Shown: positions 1-5,851 of the stretch, one piece after another
Position numbering within the stretch: the stretch's first letter is position 1
Layout: each line of letters starts with the position of its first letter
NCBI GenBank assembly: GCA_023410885.1
Contig: JAEYPI010000202.1
Coordinates: 1 to 6,787, forward strand
DNA length: 6,787 bases
DNA from: Bacillota bacterium
GTDB taxonomy: Bacteria; Bacillota; Clostridia; DSM-8532
Reading direction: 5' to 3'
Notes under the pieces: generated by a model
Told to the model about the DNA's origin: nothing
The model's database searches: none
What the model saw: the letters and a program-made list of their open reading frames with translations, nothing else
Position numbers and translations under genes: made by a program

Positions 1-157
1 TTTCATCCCTATGGGCCATAAGGCCCATGTCCAAGATTTCTTTCACAAGTGCCTCTCCCAATATCTTTTGCCCCGGTGTACTGGGTACCGTCTCGTTGGC
101 TTCTGAGGATTGGGTGCAAAAGGACACGTATTTTAAAAAACGATCTGATACGTTCAT
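1..157 (-). CDS. pepT: Peptidase T (tripeptide aminopeptidase), N-terminal fragment cut by window edge
   Basis: This is the first 52 codons of an M20-family zinc aminopeptidase that removes N-terminal residues from tripeptides in the cytosol. The translation begins MNVSDRFLKYVSF and continues into TVPSTPGQKILGEALVKEIL, which matches the conserved PepT N-terminus (FLKYVSxDTQS followed by VPSTxGQ). The metal-binding and catalytic residues of the family lie further downstream, outside the window, so activity cannot be judged. The ATG at 157 is preceded by purine-rich AGGAAGGCAGG, a plausible ribosome binding site. One oddity is Cys14, where PepT proteins usually have Asp (FDTQS or LDTQS). The gene follows the acetyltransferase on the same strand after a gap of about 170 bp, so it is probably transcribed separately. 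Family assignment rests on motif recall and is fairly firm. Confidence 0.85.
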   Translation of the reverse strand, partial: MNVSDRFLKYVSFCTQSSEANETVPSTPGQKILGEALVKEILDMGLMAHRDE

Positions 158-331
158 ATACTACCTGCCTTCCTTTTTAATTTAATTGTACACTCTCCTA
201 AGCACAAACTCCACCATCATTGAAATCAGGAACAGCAGCATCCACAGGAGGCCTTAAAAGGGCTAATCTTGCTATAGGTGTTGTGGATACAATCCAACTG
301 GGTACACGTTGTCAGAACATGCCCCCATCCA
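158..331. other. Intergenic gap between AAC(3)-like gene and pepT; possible gene remnant
   Basis: This stretch has no convincing gene. On the minus strand one frame is open for 37 codons between stops at 312-314 and 198-200, with no ATG, GTG or TTG near its beginning; it ends in VDAAVPDFNDGGVCA. The composition looks protein-like, so it may be the C-terminal tail of a decayed gene or part of a dispersed intergenic repeat, but I cannot name a family. The overlapping plus-strand frame from 220 has no ribosome binding site and runs into the acetyltransferase antisense, so I do not call it. No strong terminator hairpin for the acetyltransferase gene was found here. Confidence 0.3.
185..190 (-). 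promoter_or_regulatory. Possible -10 element upstream of pepT
   Basis: On the minus strand the hexamer TACAAT (one mismatch to TATAAT) lies about 28 bp before the pepT start codon. At 18-bp spacing the -35 position reads TGGAGT, which is poor. The assignment is tentative and rests mainly on position and the good -10. Confidence 0.3.
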
Positions 332-1168
332 TCAGTAGTCACTTAACTCCGCAAAAAGCGGGCCACCCTTTACCGCATCATTACACCGAATGCAATTTTT
401 ATCATCACAATGAGTTATTAACGGATTTTGCCTTATGACAGATACGGCTTTATCGATAAAATCGTTGAAAGAGTAAATTCTCCATTTGCTTTCGCCGACC
501 ATGATGGTTTTTTCCTCATCAGCCAAATAAGGCTCCAGGTTGTTAAATCCCTCTGAACAGCTCCCCACTTCGGTTTCCTGAGCTGTGTTGTCAGAAATTT
601 TAGCCCATGCTCTGAAAAGTCTTCTGCCTGTAAGTTGTTCTGCATAATGAATGGGGGTTGTTTTTGTAAGGTCTACCCCCATCAGTACAATAGAAGCGTT
701 GCCCAATTCATATATTTTTCTATAGGGCCCATACACATCCAGAGGCTTCTGAGACCCGATAATATCCTCTGCTAACGGGCCTATGGCAGATAGTGAATTA
801 AGGGGATGATCACCCCTTGAGCTGCCTTCCATTCTTAATACCTCGGCAGGGATGGCCCCCATATCTTTGACTATATGATCAGACTGGGGGCTATATGGAA
901 TAATGTTTTTATTTTCAATCCCGGGTAAGGCAGAATAATCGCATCCGTTCTGCTCCAGTCTATTTCCGGGAGGAGGACACACAATGGCATCATAATAAAA
1001 GGTTGGGACCAAAACAGTACAGCCCCGTTCAAGAAACCCATTAATGACAGCTGCAGCCCCGCCTTCAATATGCCCGAACGACTTTAATGATGAATGCAGG
1101 CAAATAACCCTATTTGAAATTCCCAACTCATCTATCGCTTGACAAATATTCCCTTGCGTTACCTTCAT
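332..1168 (-). CDS. AAC(3)-family antibiotic N-acetyltransferase-like protein
   Basis: A 278-residue protein of the aminoglycoside 3-N-acetyltransferase family (Antibiotic_NAT), whose members move an acetyl group from acetyl-CoA to an amine. Visible family blocks are VICLHSSLKSFGHIEGG (residues 21-37), VLVPTF (52-57), MGAIPAEVLRMEGSSRGDHP (103-122) and a late PIHYAE block (172-177). His174 and Glu177 fit the HxxE pair that is catalytic in characterised members; His121 lies in the usual RSxHP-like position. The length is normal. The C-terminus carries HC-x4-C-x2-C (residues 253-262), a metal-site-like cluster. The ATG at 1168 has GGGAGG eight bases upstream. The gene has its own promoter overlapping the feoB terminator. 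Substrate is unknown: many chromosomal homologues in Clostridia and Bacilli are not proven resistance genes, so a resistance role should not be assumed. Confidence 0.88.
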   Translation of the reverse strand: MKVTQGNICQAIDELGISNRVICLHSSLKSFGHIEGGAAAVINGFLERGCTVLVPTFYYDAIVCPPPGNRLEQNGCDYSALPGIENKNIIPYSPQSDHIVKDMGAIPAEVLRMEGSSRGDHPLNSLSAIGPLAEDIIGSQKPLDVYGPYRKIYELGNASIVLMGVDLTKTTPIHYAEQLTGRRLFRAWAKISDNTAQETEVGSCSEGFNNLEPYLADEEKTIMVGESKWRIYSFNDFIDKAVSVIRQNPLITHCDDKNCIRCNDAVKGGPLFAELSDY

Positions 1169-1194
1169 GGTTGATCCTCCCTTCGATTGTTGTC

Positions 1195-1223
1195 ATTTTA
1201 CTCCAAATTTATAAAAAAAACAA
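1195..1223 (-). promoter_or_regulatory. Promoter of the AAC(3)-like gene (overlaps feoB terminator)
   Basis: On the minus strand TTGTTT (1218-1223) and TAAAAT (1195-1200) are separated by exactly 17 bp, a good sigma-A-type arrangement. Transcription would begin near 1188, giving a leader of about 20 bases with the GGGAGG ribosome binding site. The -35 box lies in the 3' arm and U-tract of the upstream feoB terminator. Confidence 0.6.
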
Positions 1224-1267
1224 TCATGCCTACGGAGTCCAAATTCTCTCAAGCACATGATTGTTTT
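1213..1267 (-). terminator. Rho-independent terminator of the feoAB operon
   Basis: A 12-bp perfect inverted repeat (AAAACAATCATG at 1256-1267 read on the minus strand, paired with CATGATTGTTTT at 1217-1228) encloses a 27-base loop and is followed on the minus strand by an uninterrupted T-run. It begins about 20 bp after the feoB stop codon, where a terminator is expected. The stem is AT-rich and the loop long, so efficiency is uncertain. Confidence 0.65.
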
Positions 1268-1285
1268 ATACCCTTGAAATTATCT

Positions 1286-3436
1286 TTAAACAAGTCCCAA
1301 CAGACGTGCCCCATTTGCCACGATAAAGCAAACGATGATGCCGGCAACAGTGGGTATTGCAAAGGATACAAGGGTCCATTTTATGCTTTGTGTTTCCTTC
1401 CGGATCGTCCATAAAGTAGTGCCGCAAGGGAAGTGCATCAGTGAGAACAGCATCACGCATACGCCGGTCAGCCAGGTCCAGCCATTGGCCACCAATAGCT
1501 GTCTTAAATCCTCCAGCCTATCCAATTCCAAAAGGGAACCGGAAGCCATATAGCTCATGATAATAATTGGTATCACAATTTCATTGGCCGGCAAACCAAG
1601 GATGAAAGCCATGAGGATATAGCCATCCATGCCCAGCAGCCTGGCAAAGGGGTCAAAAAAGTTGGCACCATGAGTAAGCAAGCTGGCACCTGCCACTGTG
1701 ATATTAGCCATCAGCCAAATGACCAGACCTGCAGGCGCTGCAATGGCAATGGCCCGGCCCAAAACAAAGAGTGTCCTGTCAAATATGGAACGTACAATGA
1801 TTTTGCCTACCTGAGGCTTTCTATAGGGCGGCAACTCCAGTGCAAAGGAGGATGGAAGCCCCTTTAGTATTGTTTTTGATAGGATTTTTGAGATCAACAG
1901 CGTCATTAAAATACCAAAGAAAACAATTCCGGTCAAAGCCAGAGTGGAGGCAATGGATTGGAAGGCCCCACCCACAGTACCTCCGATAAAGATTGAGGCA
2001 ATGGCAATGAGTGTGGGGAATCGACCATTACAGGGAACAAAAACATTGGTCAAGGTTGCAATCAGGCGTTCTCGCGGTGAGTCAATGATTCTGCAGCCCA
2101 CAACGCCGGCCGCATTGCATCCGAAACCCATGCACATGGTTAAGGCTTGCTTTCCGTGGGCACAGGCTTTTTTATAGAAATTATCCATATTGAACGCGAT
2201 TCTCGGTAAATACCCCAGGTCCTCCAGAAGGGTGAATAAGGGGAAAAATATTGCCATGGGCGGAAGCATTACCGAAACAACCCAAGCCAGTGTACGGTAC
2301 ATACCCAATACTAAAACGCTATGGAGCCAGTCAGGAGCACCCAAAGAAACTAAGAATTTTGTCATAGGCTCTTCAATACCGAAGAGAAAATCTGCAATAA
2401 CGGCCGACGGAACATTAGCACCATTAATAGTCAGCCAGAAGATCACAGCCAGCAGACCTAGCATGATGGGTATGCCAAAGACTCTTGATGTGACAATTCT
2501 GTCTATTTTTCTATCAGTGAGGTTATACTGCATATTCTCAAAAGTAATGACACCACGGCCTATTTCCTCTGAAAGTCCTACCAGCCGCGAAACGACCTTA
2601 TCCCGTAGCTTATCAGCATCTATTCCCTTAGACTCAAGATATTTTCTAGCTGAGCCAAGTAATTCGGTGAGCTCCTGATCCTCTAAAAGGTCAAACTCCA
2701 GATATTTATTCAAGGCTTCAATAAGGGTTTTATCTCCATCCAAGAGTTTAAGCGCGACCCAACGGTTATTGATTTTTCCGTCCACAAGCCTCCAAATCGC
2801 AGGTTCAAGAATTTTTATCGCCTGCTCAATAGGCTCATCGTAAGTAATTCGGATAGGGTTTGCGGCAATTCTCTTGTCGGCCACTTCACAAACGGTATCC
2901 ACCAAAGCATCCAGCCCTTTATTGCTCCGGGCATTGGTAGGAATAACAGGTACTCCCAACGCTTTTGAGAGCGCTTTAAAATCTATGCTTATTTTCTTTC
3001 TTTTGGCTTCATCAATCAGATTAACGCAAACTACCACCCTATCGCTAATTTCCAAAGTCTGCAGAACCAGATTCAGATTTCTTTCCAGACATGTTGCATC
3101 CGTTACAATAACAGTGGCATCCGGTTTTCCGAAGCATACAAAATCTCTCGCAACCTCTTCCTCGGCTGAATTTGCCATGAGTGAATAGGTACCCGGTATG
3201 TCTACCATAATAAAATTTCTGTTCTTGTATCTGTATTTGCCCTGAGCGTTGGTAACCGTTTTGCCCGGCCAGTTGCCAGTATGCTGGTTCAGCCCTGTTA
3301 AACTGTTGAAAACCGTGCTTTTTCCCACATTAGGGTTCCCTGCCAGAGCAATCACTTTGTCGTCGGTAGTTAAACGCTCAATTTTGAGTTCATGTCCAAG
3401 AACCCCTACTCCCGTCGACTGATTAGTAAGCCCCAT
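1286..3436 (-). CDS. feoB: Ferrous iron transport protein B (FeoB), GTPase-gated metal permease, variant gate type
   Basis: A 716-residue inner-membrane transporter that takes up Fe(II) with the help of an N-terminal G domain. G motifs are clear: GNPNVGKS (33-40), switch-I NWPGKT with Thr60, DIPG (79-82), NLID (139-142) and an NARSNKG G5 region (168-174). A helical insertion follows to about residue 310. The membrane part contains two Gate-type halves with many hydrophobic segments (about 315-340, 370-405, 470-520, 555-585, 605-630 and 655-710). Cys440, Cys448, Cys469 and Cys671 lie in the gate regions. Where classical FeoB has GFGCNVPA this protein reads GFGCNAAG, and the later motif is GLPANEI, so it belongs to a divergent subgroup. 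The ATG at 3436 has AAGGAGG eight bases upstream and is favoured even though it leaves about 27 residues before the G domain. It lies 30 bp after feoA, so the two are co-transcribed. Whether it carries iron, manganese or both is open. Confidence 0.95.
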   Translation of the reverse strand: MGLTNQSTGVGVLGHELKIERLTTDDKVIALAGNPNVGKSTVFNSLTGLNQHTGNWPGKTVTNAQGKYRYKNRNFIMVDIPGTYSLMANSAEEEVARDFVCFGKPDATVIVTDATCLERNLNLVLQTLEISDRVVVCVNLIDEAKRKKISIDFKALSKALGVPVIPTNARSNKGLDALVDTVCEVADKRIAANPIRITYDEPIEQAIKILEPAIWRLVDGKINNRWVALKLLDGDKTLIEALNKYLEFDLLEDQELTELLGSARKYLESKGIDADKLRDKVVSRLVGLSEEIGRGVITFENMQYNLTDRKIDRIVTSRVFGIPIMLGLLAVIFWLTINGANVPSAVIADFLFGIEEPMTKFLVSLGAPDWLHSVLVLGMYRTLAWVVSVMLPPMAIFFPLFTLLEDLGYLPRIAFNMDNFYKKACAHGKQALTMCMGFGCNAAGVVGCRIIDSPRERLIATLTNVFVPCNGRFPTLIAIASIFIGGTVGGAFQSIASTLALTGIVFFGILMTLLISKILSKTILKGLPSSFALELPPYRKPQVGKIIVRSIFDRTLFVLGRAIAIAAPAGLVIWLMANITVAGASLLTHGANFFDPFARLLGMDGYILMAFILGLPANEIVIPIIIMSYMASGSLLELDRLEDLRQLLVANGWTWLTGVCVMLFSLMHFPCGTTLWTIRKETQSIKWTLVSFAIPTVAGIIVCFIVANGARLLGLV

Positions 3437-3466
3437 TTTTTTGTCCTCCTTGCTCTGCTCTTGCTC

Positions 3467-3706
3467 TTAACTCACTTCCACCAAAATCTTGTTCGCTTCC
3501 TCGCATCGCAAGGCGATCACGGCCCCTCGAATATGATAGGCCGTAGGATCACCGGAAGGACTTTTTTGAATAGCCTCCACTATCGTATCGGAAATCAAAC
3601 CTAAATCCAGCAATCTTCTGCGTGTATTGCCGTCCGATACCAGTGCCTTGACTTTTGCTTTTCCGCCCAAGGGCAATAAATTTAAAGGAATAACAGAATT
3701 ATCCAT
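3467..3706 (-). CDS. feoA: FeoA, small SH3-like partner of FeoB
   Basis: A 79-residue cytosolic protein, the usual size for FeoA, which folds as an SH3-like barrel and supports FeoB function. Diagnostic segments are PLNLLPLGGKAKV near the start, NTRRRLLDLGL (27-37) and GDPTAYHIRGAVIALRCEEA, equivalent to the conserved GDPxxxxVRGxxxALRxxEA block of the family. The ATG at 3706 has AGGAGG about nine bases upstream. It is the first gene of the feoAB operon; no feoC-like gene follows. The promoter and long leader lie in the region shared with the divergent regulator. Confidence 0.95.
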   Translation of the reverse strand: MDNSVIPLNLLPLGGKAKVKALVSDGNTRRRLLDLGLISDTIVEAIQKSPSGDPTAYHIRGAVIALRCEEANKILVEVS

Positions 3707-3722
3707 AAAAACAAACCTCCTG

Positions 3723-3739
3723 CATGTATTAAAGACATG
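3723..3739. repeat. Short inverted repeat next to the feoA ribosome binding site
   Basis: CATGT (3723-3727) and ACATG (3735-3739) form a 5-base inverted repeat with a 7-base loop. In the feoA transcript the 3' arm ends directly before the AGGAGG ribosome binding site. It might be half of an operator or a weak hairpin near the translation start. The arms are short and chance occurrence in AT-rich DNA is possible. Confidence 0.25.
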
Positions 3740-3763
3740 TGCCCGACCATCATTTTGAGAGGG

Positions 3764-3780
3764 GAGAAAAAATTTTTCTC
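3764..3780. promoter_or_regulatory. Palindrome in feoA leader, candidate operator
   Basis: GAGAAAAAATTTTTCTC is an inverted repeat with 8-base arms around a single central base. It lies just downstream of the predicted feoAB start site and upstream of the regulator, where a repressor would act. It does not resemble the known B. subtilis MntR box or the TTAGG-type DtxR/IdeR box, so operator status is inference from position and symmetry only. Confidence 0.35.
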
Positions 3781-3795
3781 TAGACCAATATATGA

Positions 3796-3824
3796 AATAT
3801 AAAAATCACATGTTACGAATACAA
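3796..3824 (-). promoter_or_regulatory. Predicted feoAB promoter
   Basis: On the minus strand TTGTAT (3819-3824) and TATATT (3796-3801) are exactly 17 bp apart. Transcription would start near 3789, leaving a leader of roughly 80 bases before feoA. An ACATGT palindrome (3808-3813) sits inside the spacer and recurs at 3735-3740 in the leader. A divergent promoter for the regulator may overlap here (TATAAA at 3798-3803 on the plus strand), but its -35 is weak. Confidence 0.6.
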
Positions 3825-3847
3825 ATAAAATTATGGAGCTGTAAACT

Positions 3848-3853
3848 GGGGGG
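3848..3853 (+). promoter_or_regulatory. Ribosome binding site deciding the regulator start
   Basis: A run of six G lies 11 bases before the ATG at 3865 but only two bases before the in-frame GTG at 3856. Spacing therefore favours ATG 3865 as the start, giving 166 rather than 169 residues. Confidence 0.55.
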
Positions 3854-3864
3854 ATGTGACGACC

Positions 3865-4365
3865 ATGAATAGTAATGAATTCCACACTGTTCGAGGCTAT
3901 CAACTGCTTTATCAGGAAGATAAGCTCTTAACATCCGCCATGGAAGATTACCTGGAAATGATATGCAGGGGCGTTCAAAATGAAGGATATATACGAATCA
4001 ATACGCTTGCAGAATCGCTTAATGTTAAACCTTCGTCGGCCACAAAAATGGTTCAGAAGCTTACCGAACTGGGATTAGTCGATTACAAGAAATATGGTAT
4101 CATTTTTTTAACCGAGACCGGGACAAAAATCGGAAAATTTCTACTTGAAAGACATACTATTGTGGAAAATTTCTTAAAAATAGTTGGAATTAAAGAGAAT
4201 TTATTAACTGAAACAGAGCTGATTGAGCATAATATCAGCCCCAAAACGCTCATGTGCATTGAAGAATTTATCCAATTTATTGATCATCACCCCGAGGTTC
4301 TCAAGCTGTATGAGGTGTTCACCATGGCCAATAGTCCTGAAAGCAGTGATCATCAATCTTTATGA
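3865..4365 (+). CDS. MntR/DtxR-family metal-dependent transcriptional regulator
   Basis: A 166-residue cytosolic repressor of the DtxR/MntR family, divergent from feoAB and probably its regulator. The N-terminal winged helix-turn-helix covers about residues 22-90 (RINTLAESLNVKPSSATKMV contains the turn and recognition helix); the metal-binding dimerisation domain follows from about 91 to 152. By alignment from memory with B. subtilis MntR, all six ligands are present: Asp28 and Glu31 (D8, E11), His97 (H77), Glu118, Glu121 and His122 (E99, E102, H103). The Asp, rather than the Met of DtxR/IdeR, marks the manganese-type site. No C-terminal SH3-like domain is present, as in MntR. A roughly 20-residue N-terminal extension precedes the family start. 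I withhold the symbol because linkage to feo makes Fe or Mn control equally plausible. Confidence 0.88.
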   Translation: MNSNEFHTVRGYQLLYQEDKLLTSAMEDYLEMICRGVQNEGYIRINTLAESLNVKPSSATKMVQKLTELGLVDYKKYGIIFLTETGTKIGKFLLERHTIVENFLKIVGIKENLLTETELIEHNISPKTLMCIEEFIQFIDHHPEVLKLYEVFTMANSPESSDHQSL

Positions 4366-4469
4366 TTGCCCATTTTATCGATAAATAGAAACAAATAAAA
4401 TGAATGCCATATTTAAGAGGTAACCAGAATAGCTCTGAAATAAAAGTCAAATGCTTGTACGCTTATGCT
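4366..4469. other. Convergent intergenic gap without a clear terminator
   Basis: This 104-bp AT-rich gap separates the 3' ends of the regulator and the DUF3307 gene. It contains the 12-base palindrome TTTATCGATAAA (4374-4385), which has no loop and no T-run, and a direct repeat of ATGCTT (4451-4456 and 4465-4470). I found no GC stem with a U-tract on either strand, so how the two transcripts end is unclear. Confidence 0.4.
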
Positions 4470-5162
4470 TTACAAAAAGATAATAGGAAAAATGCAGGAG
4501 AGGGAGATGACCGTATCAAGCAGCAGTTTTACAACAAGATGGGAAGGGCTCATCCATTTGTTCCAGCCCTGCTTGAACCTCAAAAAAATAAGCATCGCTA
4601 AGATACCTAGAAGCAGAAGATAATAAGGGGATCGAATGAAGGCCATATAAAAAACAACACCGGCATATATCCTAGTAAGAATGCCGATATGTTTTTCTCC
4701 ATCCCTGAAAAATTGATTATCAACTTTTGGAAACAGGGCCCCAAGGACAAATTGTGTCCATACAGCTGAGAAAGACGTCGCGGTTACCAGGGCTAAAAGT
4801 AAACTGACAGTTTTATAATCCATCAGCGGCTCTATCTCATAAACAGCCGTCAGGGAAATCATATAAAGGAGCAGGACATGAAAGAACTGGTCAAGAAGGA
4901 AACCGGCTAGCGCAGAGAGATGCAGCTTTTGGCATATCCAATTTTTATAATAATCCATGACATAATGTATCATACCATTTAGAAAAACCAATACAAGCAG
5001 CAATGTACCAAACGTGGATGAAATAAAAGATATGACAGATGTTACTACAAGTACATGTAAAAGATTCCACTTCCAATGCCTGCTCTTGTTTTCGGCTATT
5101 TTATTCGATTGCAATGCGAAGTCACCAATAAGATGCCCCAGCAGTAAATAAGAAAAAGCCAT
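4470..5162 (-). CDS. DUF3307-domain integral membrane protein
   Basis: A 230-residue, strongly hydrophobic protein with about six membrane segments. It carries the polar signatures of DUF3307: HLIGDFALQ at residues 10-18, a Leu-Leu-His at 34-36, HYVMDYYK at 66-73, LLDQFFHVLLL at 89-99 and a late GEKHIGILTR at 155-164, matching the family's closing IGxLER-like motif. Function of the family is not established. The frame stays open upstream to a TTG at 5207, but the ATG at 5162 has GGAG six bases before it and places HLIGDF near the N-terminus as is usual, so I chose the ATG. The gene stands alone behind a strong terminator and converges on the regulator gene. Confidence 0.8.
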   Translation of the reverse strand: MAFSYLLLGHLIGDFALQSNKIAENKSRHWKWNLLHVLVVTSVISFISSTFGTLLLVLVFLNGMIHYVMDYYKNWICQKLHLSALAGFLLDQFFHVLLLYMISLTAVYEIEPLMDYKTVSLLLALVTATSFSAVWTQFVLGALFPKVDNQFFRDGEKHIGILTRIYAGVVFYMAFIRSPYYLLLLGILAMLIFLRFKQGWNKWMSPSHLVVKLLLDTVISLSCIFPIIFL

Positions 5163-5168
5163 GTAACG

Positions 5169-5172
5169 CTCC
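5169..5172 (-). promoter_or_regulatory. Ribosome binding site supporting the ATG start of the DUF3307 gene
   Basis: GGAG on the minus strand lies six bases before the ATG at 5162. The alternative TTG at 5207 has no comparable site at correct spacing, so this site decides the start. Confidence 0.5.
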
Positions 5173-5183
5173 GGTATTGTAAT

Positions 5184-5189
5184 AGTATA
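5184..5189 (-). promoter_or_regulatory. Possible -10 box for the DUF3307 gene
   Basis: TATACT on the minus strand, about 21 bp before the chosen ATG. A promoter is needed here because a strong terminator lies upstream at 5266-5300, but the matching -35 position (TTCTTT at 17-bp spacing) is poor. Confidence 0.3.
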
Positions 5190-5265
5190 GAAAGGGAATA
5201 AAGCCAAAAGAACCCAACCTGTAGACCCTAGACCCGTGCCTCAGGAACATTGCTGTTATCACAAT

Positions 5266-5300
5266 AAAAAGCCCCCCGGACATAAGACGTCAAGGGGGGG
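5266..5300 (-). terminator. Strong rho-independent terminator of the small secreted protein gene
   Basis: On the minus strand CCCCCC (5294-5300, seven C in all) pairs with GGGGGG (5272-5277), the stem extends inward through a GAC/GTC pair with small mismatches, and it is followed by CTTTTTATT. It begins 20 bp after the stop codon of the upstream gene. This separates that gene from the DUF3307 gene. Confidence 0.9.
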
Positions 5301-5319
5301 TGATCCAGTATTCAGAGTT

Positions 5320-5736
5320 TTATAAAAAAGCGTAGCGTGAAAAGTGTTCCAAAATAAGCTTTTGTTGCTTAATACGGACATTAATGTTTTTGTCCAGGGT
5401 CTCATCATATATTAAGCCATTGTAGGAATGAACATTTACAATGACTTCCTTTTTAAAATCGGGTATGTCAGGGGTGAATTCTATACCTGCAATACCATTA
5501 ACAGCTGTTATTTTGACATTAATTGTAACCGGTAGTTGGTCTTTATCGATAAAGCCCTTGGGGAATTTAATGGTTGTAAAGCCAACCTGAAAAACTCCGC
5601 CTTTTTCCGTTACCGTTATTTCTCTTTCATAAATAACATCCTCGCCTGAATAAGCACGACCATTATCTGCGGCATGTACCGGTACTGCTGATATAACCAG
5701 CATCACAATCAAAATCATTACCGACAATTTTTTCAT
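5320..5736 (-). CDS. Small secreted beta-rich protein of unknown function (ZU5-like pattern)
   Basis: A 138-residue protein with a typical signal peptide: MKK, a hydrophobic core to about residue 18 and a VHA-A cleavage site near residues 22-23. No lipobox Cys or membrane anchor is present, so export is expected. The mature part is rich in alternating beta-type residues. GGVFQVG, IKFPKGFIDKDQL, GIEFTPDIPDF and the closing HFSRYAFL resemble the order of blocks in bacterial ZU5-like sandwich domains (GG-V, PxGAL, FxxPV, HFSxYA), though the segment is short. This resemblance is an inference and no function follows from it. The ATG at 5736 has GGAGG about seven bases upstream. The gene is monocistronic, with its own terminator at 5266-5300 and a 115-bp gap from the TPR gene. 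Confidence 0.75.
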   Translation of the reverse strand: MKKLSVMILIVMLVISAVPVHAADNGRAYSGEDVIYEREITVTEKGGVFQVGFTTIKFPKGFIDKDQLPVTINVKITAVNGIAGIEFTPDIPDFKKEVIVNVHSYNGLIYDETLDKNINVRIKQQKLILEHFSRYAFL

Positions 5737-5804
5737 ACTACACCTCCAAGATTAAACTAGTTATTTTTTCCATTTTTATTCTATACCCGTTCGGCTAATA
5801 TGGC

Positions 5805-5828
5805 ATGAGTTAATAGGCTCATTTTTTT
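5805..5828 (+). terminator. Weak hairpin with T-run in the gap before the secreted protein gene, plus orientation
   Basis: ATGAG (5805-5809) and CTCAT (5818-5822) form a 5-bp stem with an 8-base loop, followed on the plus strand by a run of seven T. No plus-strand gene ends nearby, and on the minus strand the A-run precedes rather than follows the stem, so it would not serve the TPR gene. It may be chance or mark the end of an unannotated antisense transcript. Confidence 0.2.
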
Positions 5829-5851
5829 AAGGTTTTCATGGGACCATTTTA

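Noticed and set aside
220..438. Plus-strand open frame of 72 codons near the left end
   Set aside because: It overlaps the acetyltransferase 3' end antisense, has no ribosome binding site and shows no recognisable family.
449..460. Palindrome TTTATCGATAAA recurring at 449-460, 4374-4385 and 5542-5553
   Set aside because: Two of the three copies encode Phe-Ile-Asp-Lys within genes and a fourth independent copy is lacking. This is best explained by codon coincidence in AT-rich DNA rather than a regulatory or uptake motif.
332..1168. Acquired antibiotic-resistance island
   Set aside because: No transposase, integrase, integron site or terminal repeats flank the AAC(3)-like gene, and its neighbours are core-type genes, so it is treated as a chromosomal homologue of unknown substrate.
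2190..2678. Plus-strand open frame of 162 codons inside feoB
   Set aside because: It is wholly antisense to the well-supported feoB G-domain and helical region, has no ribosome binding site, and its composition (Ser/Pro/Arg-rich) is typical of a shadow frame.
4404..4601. Plus-strand 65-codon frame after the regulator gene
   Set aside because: Most of it is antisense to the DUF3307 coding region and it has no ribosome binding site or recognisable family.
5796..5802. CATATTA as a sporulation sigma-G-like -10 for the secreted protein gene
   Set aside because: The -35 position at 17-bp spacing reads AAATG, one mismatch to the loose consensus. Such matches are frequent by chance and nothing else points to forespore expression.
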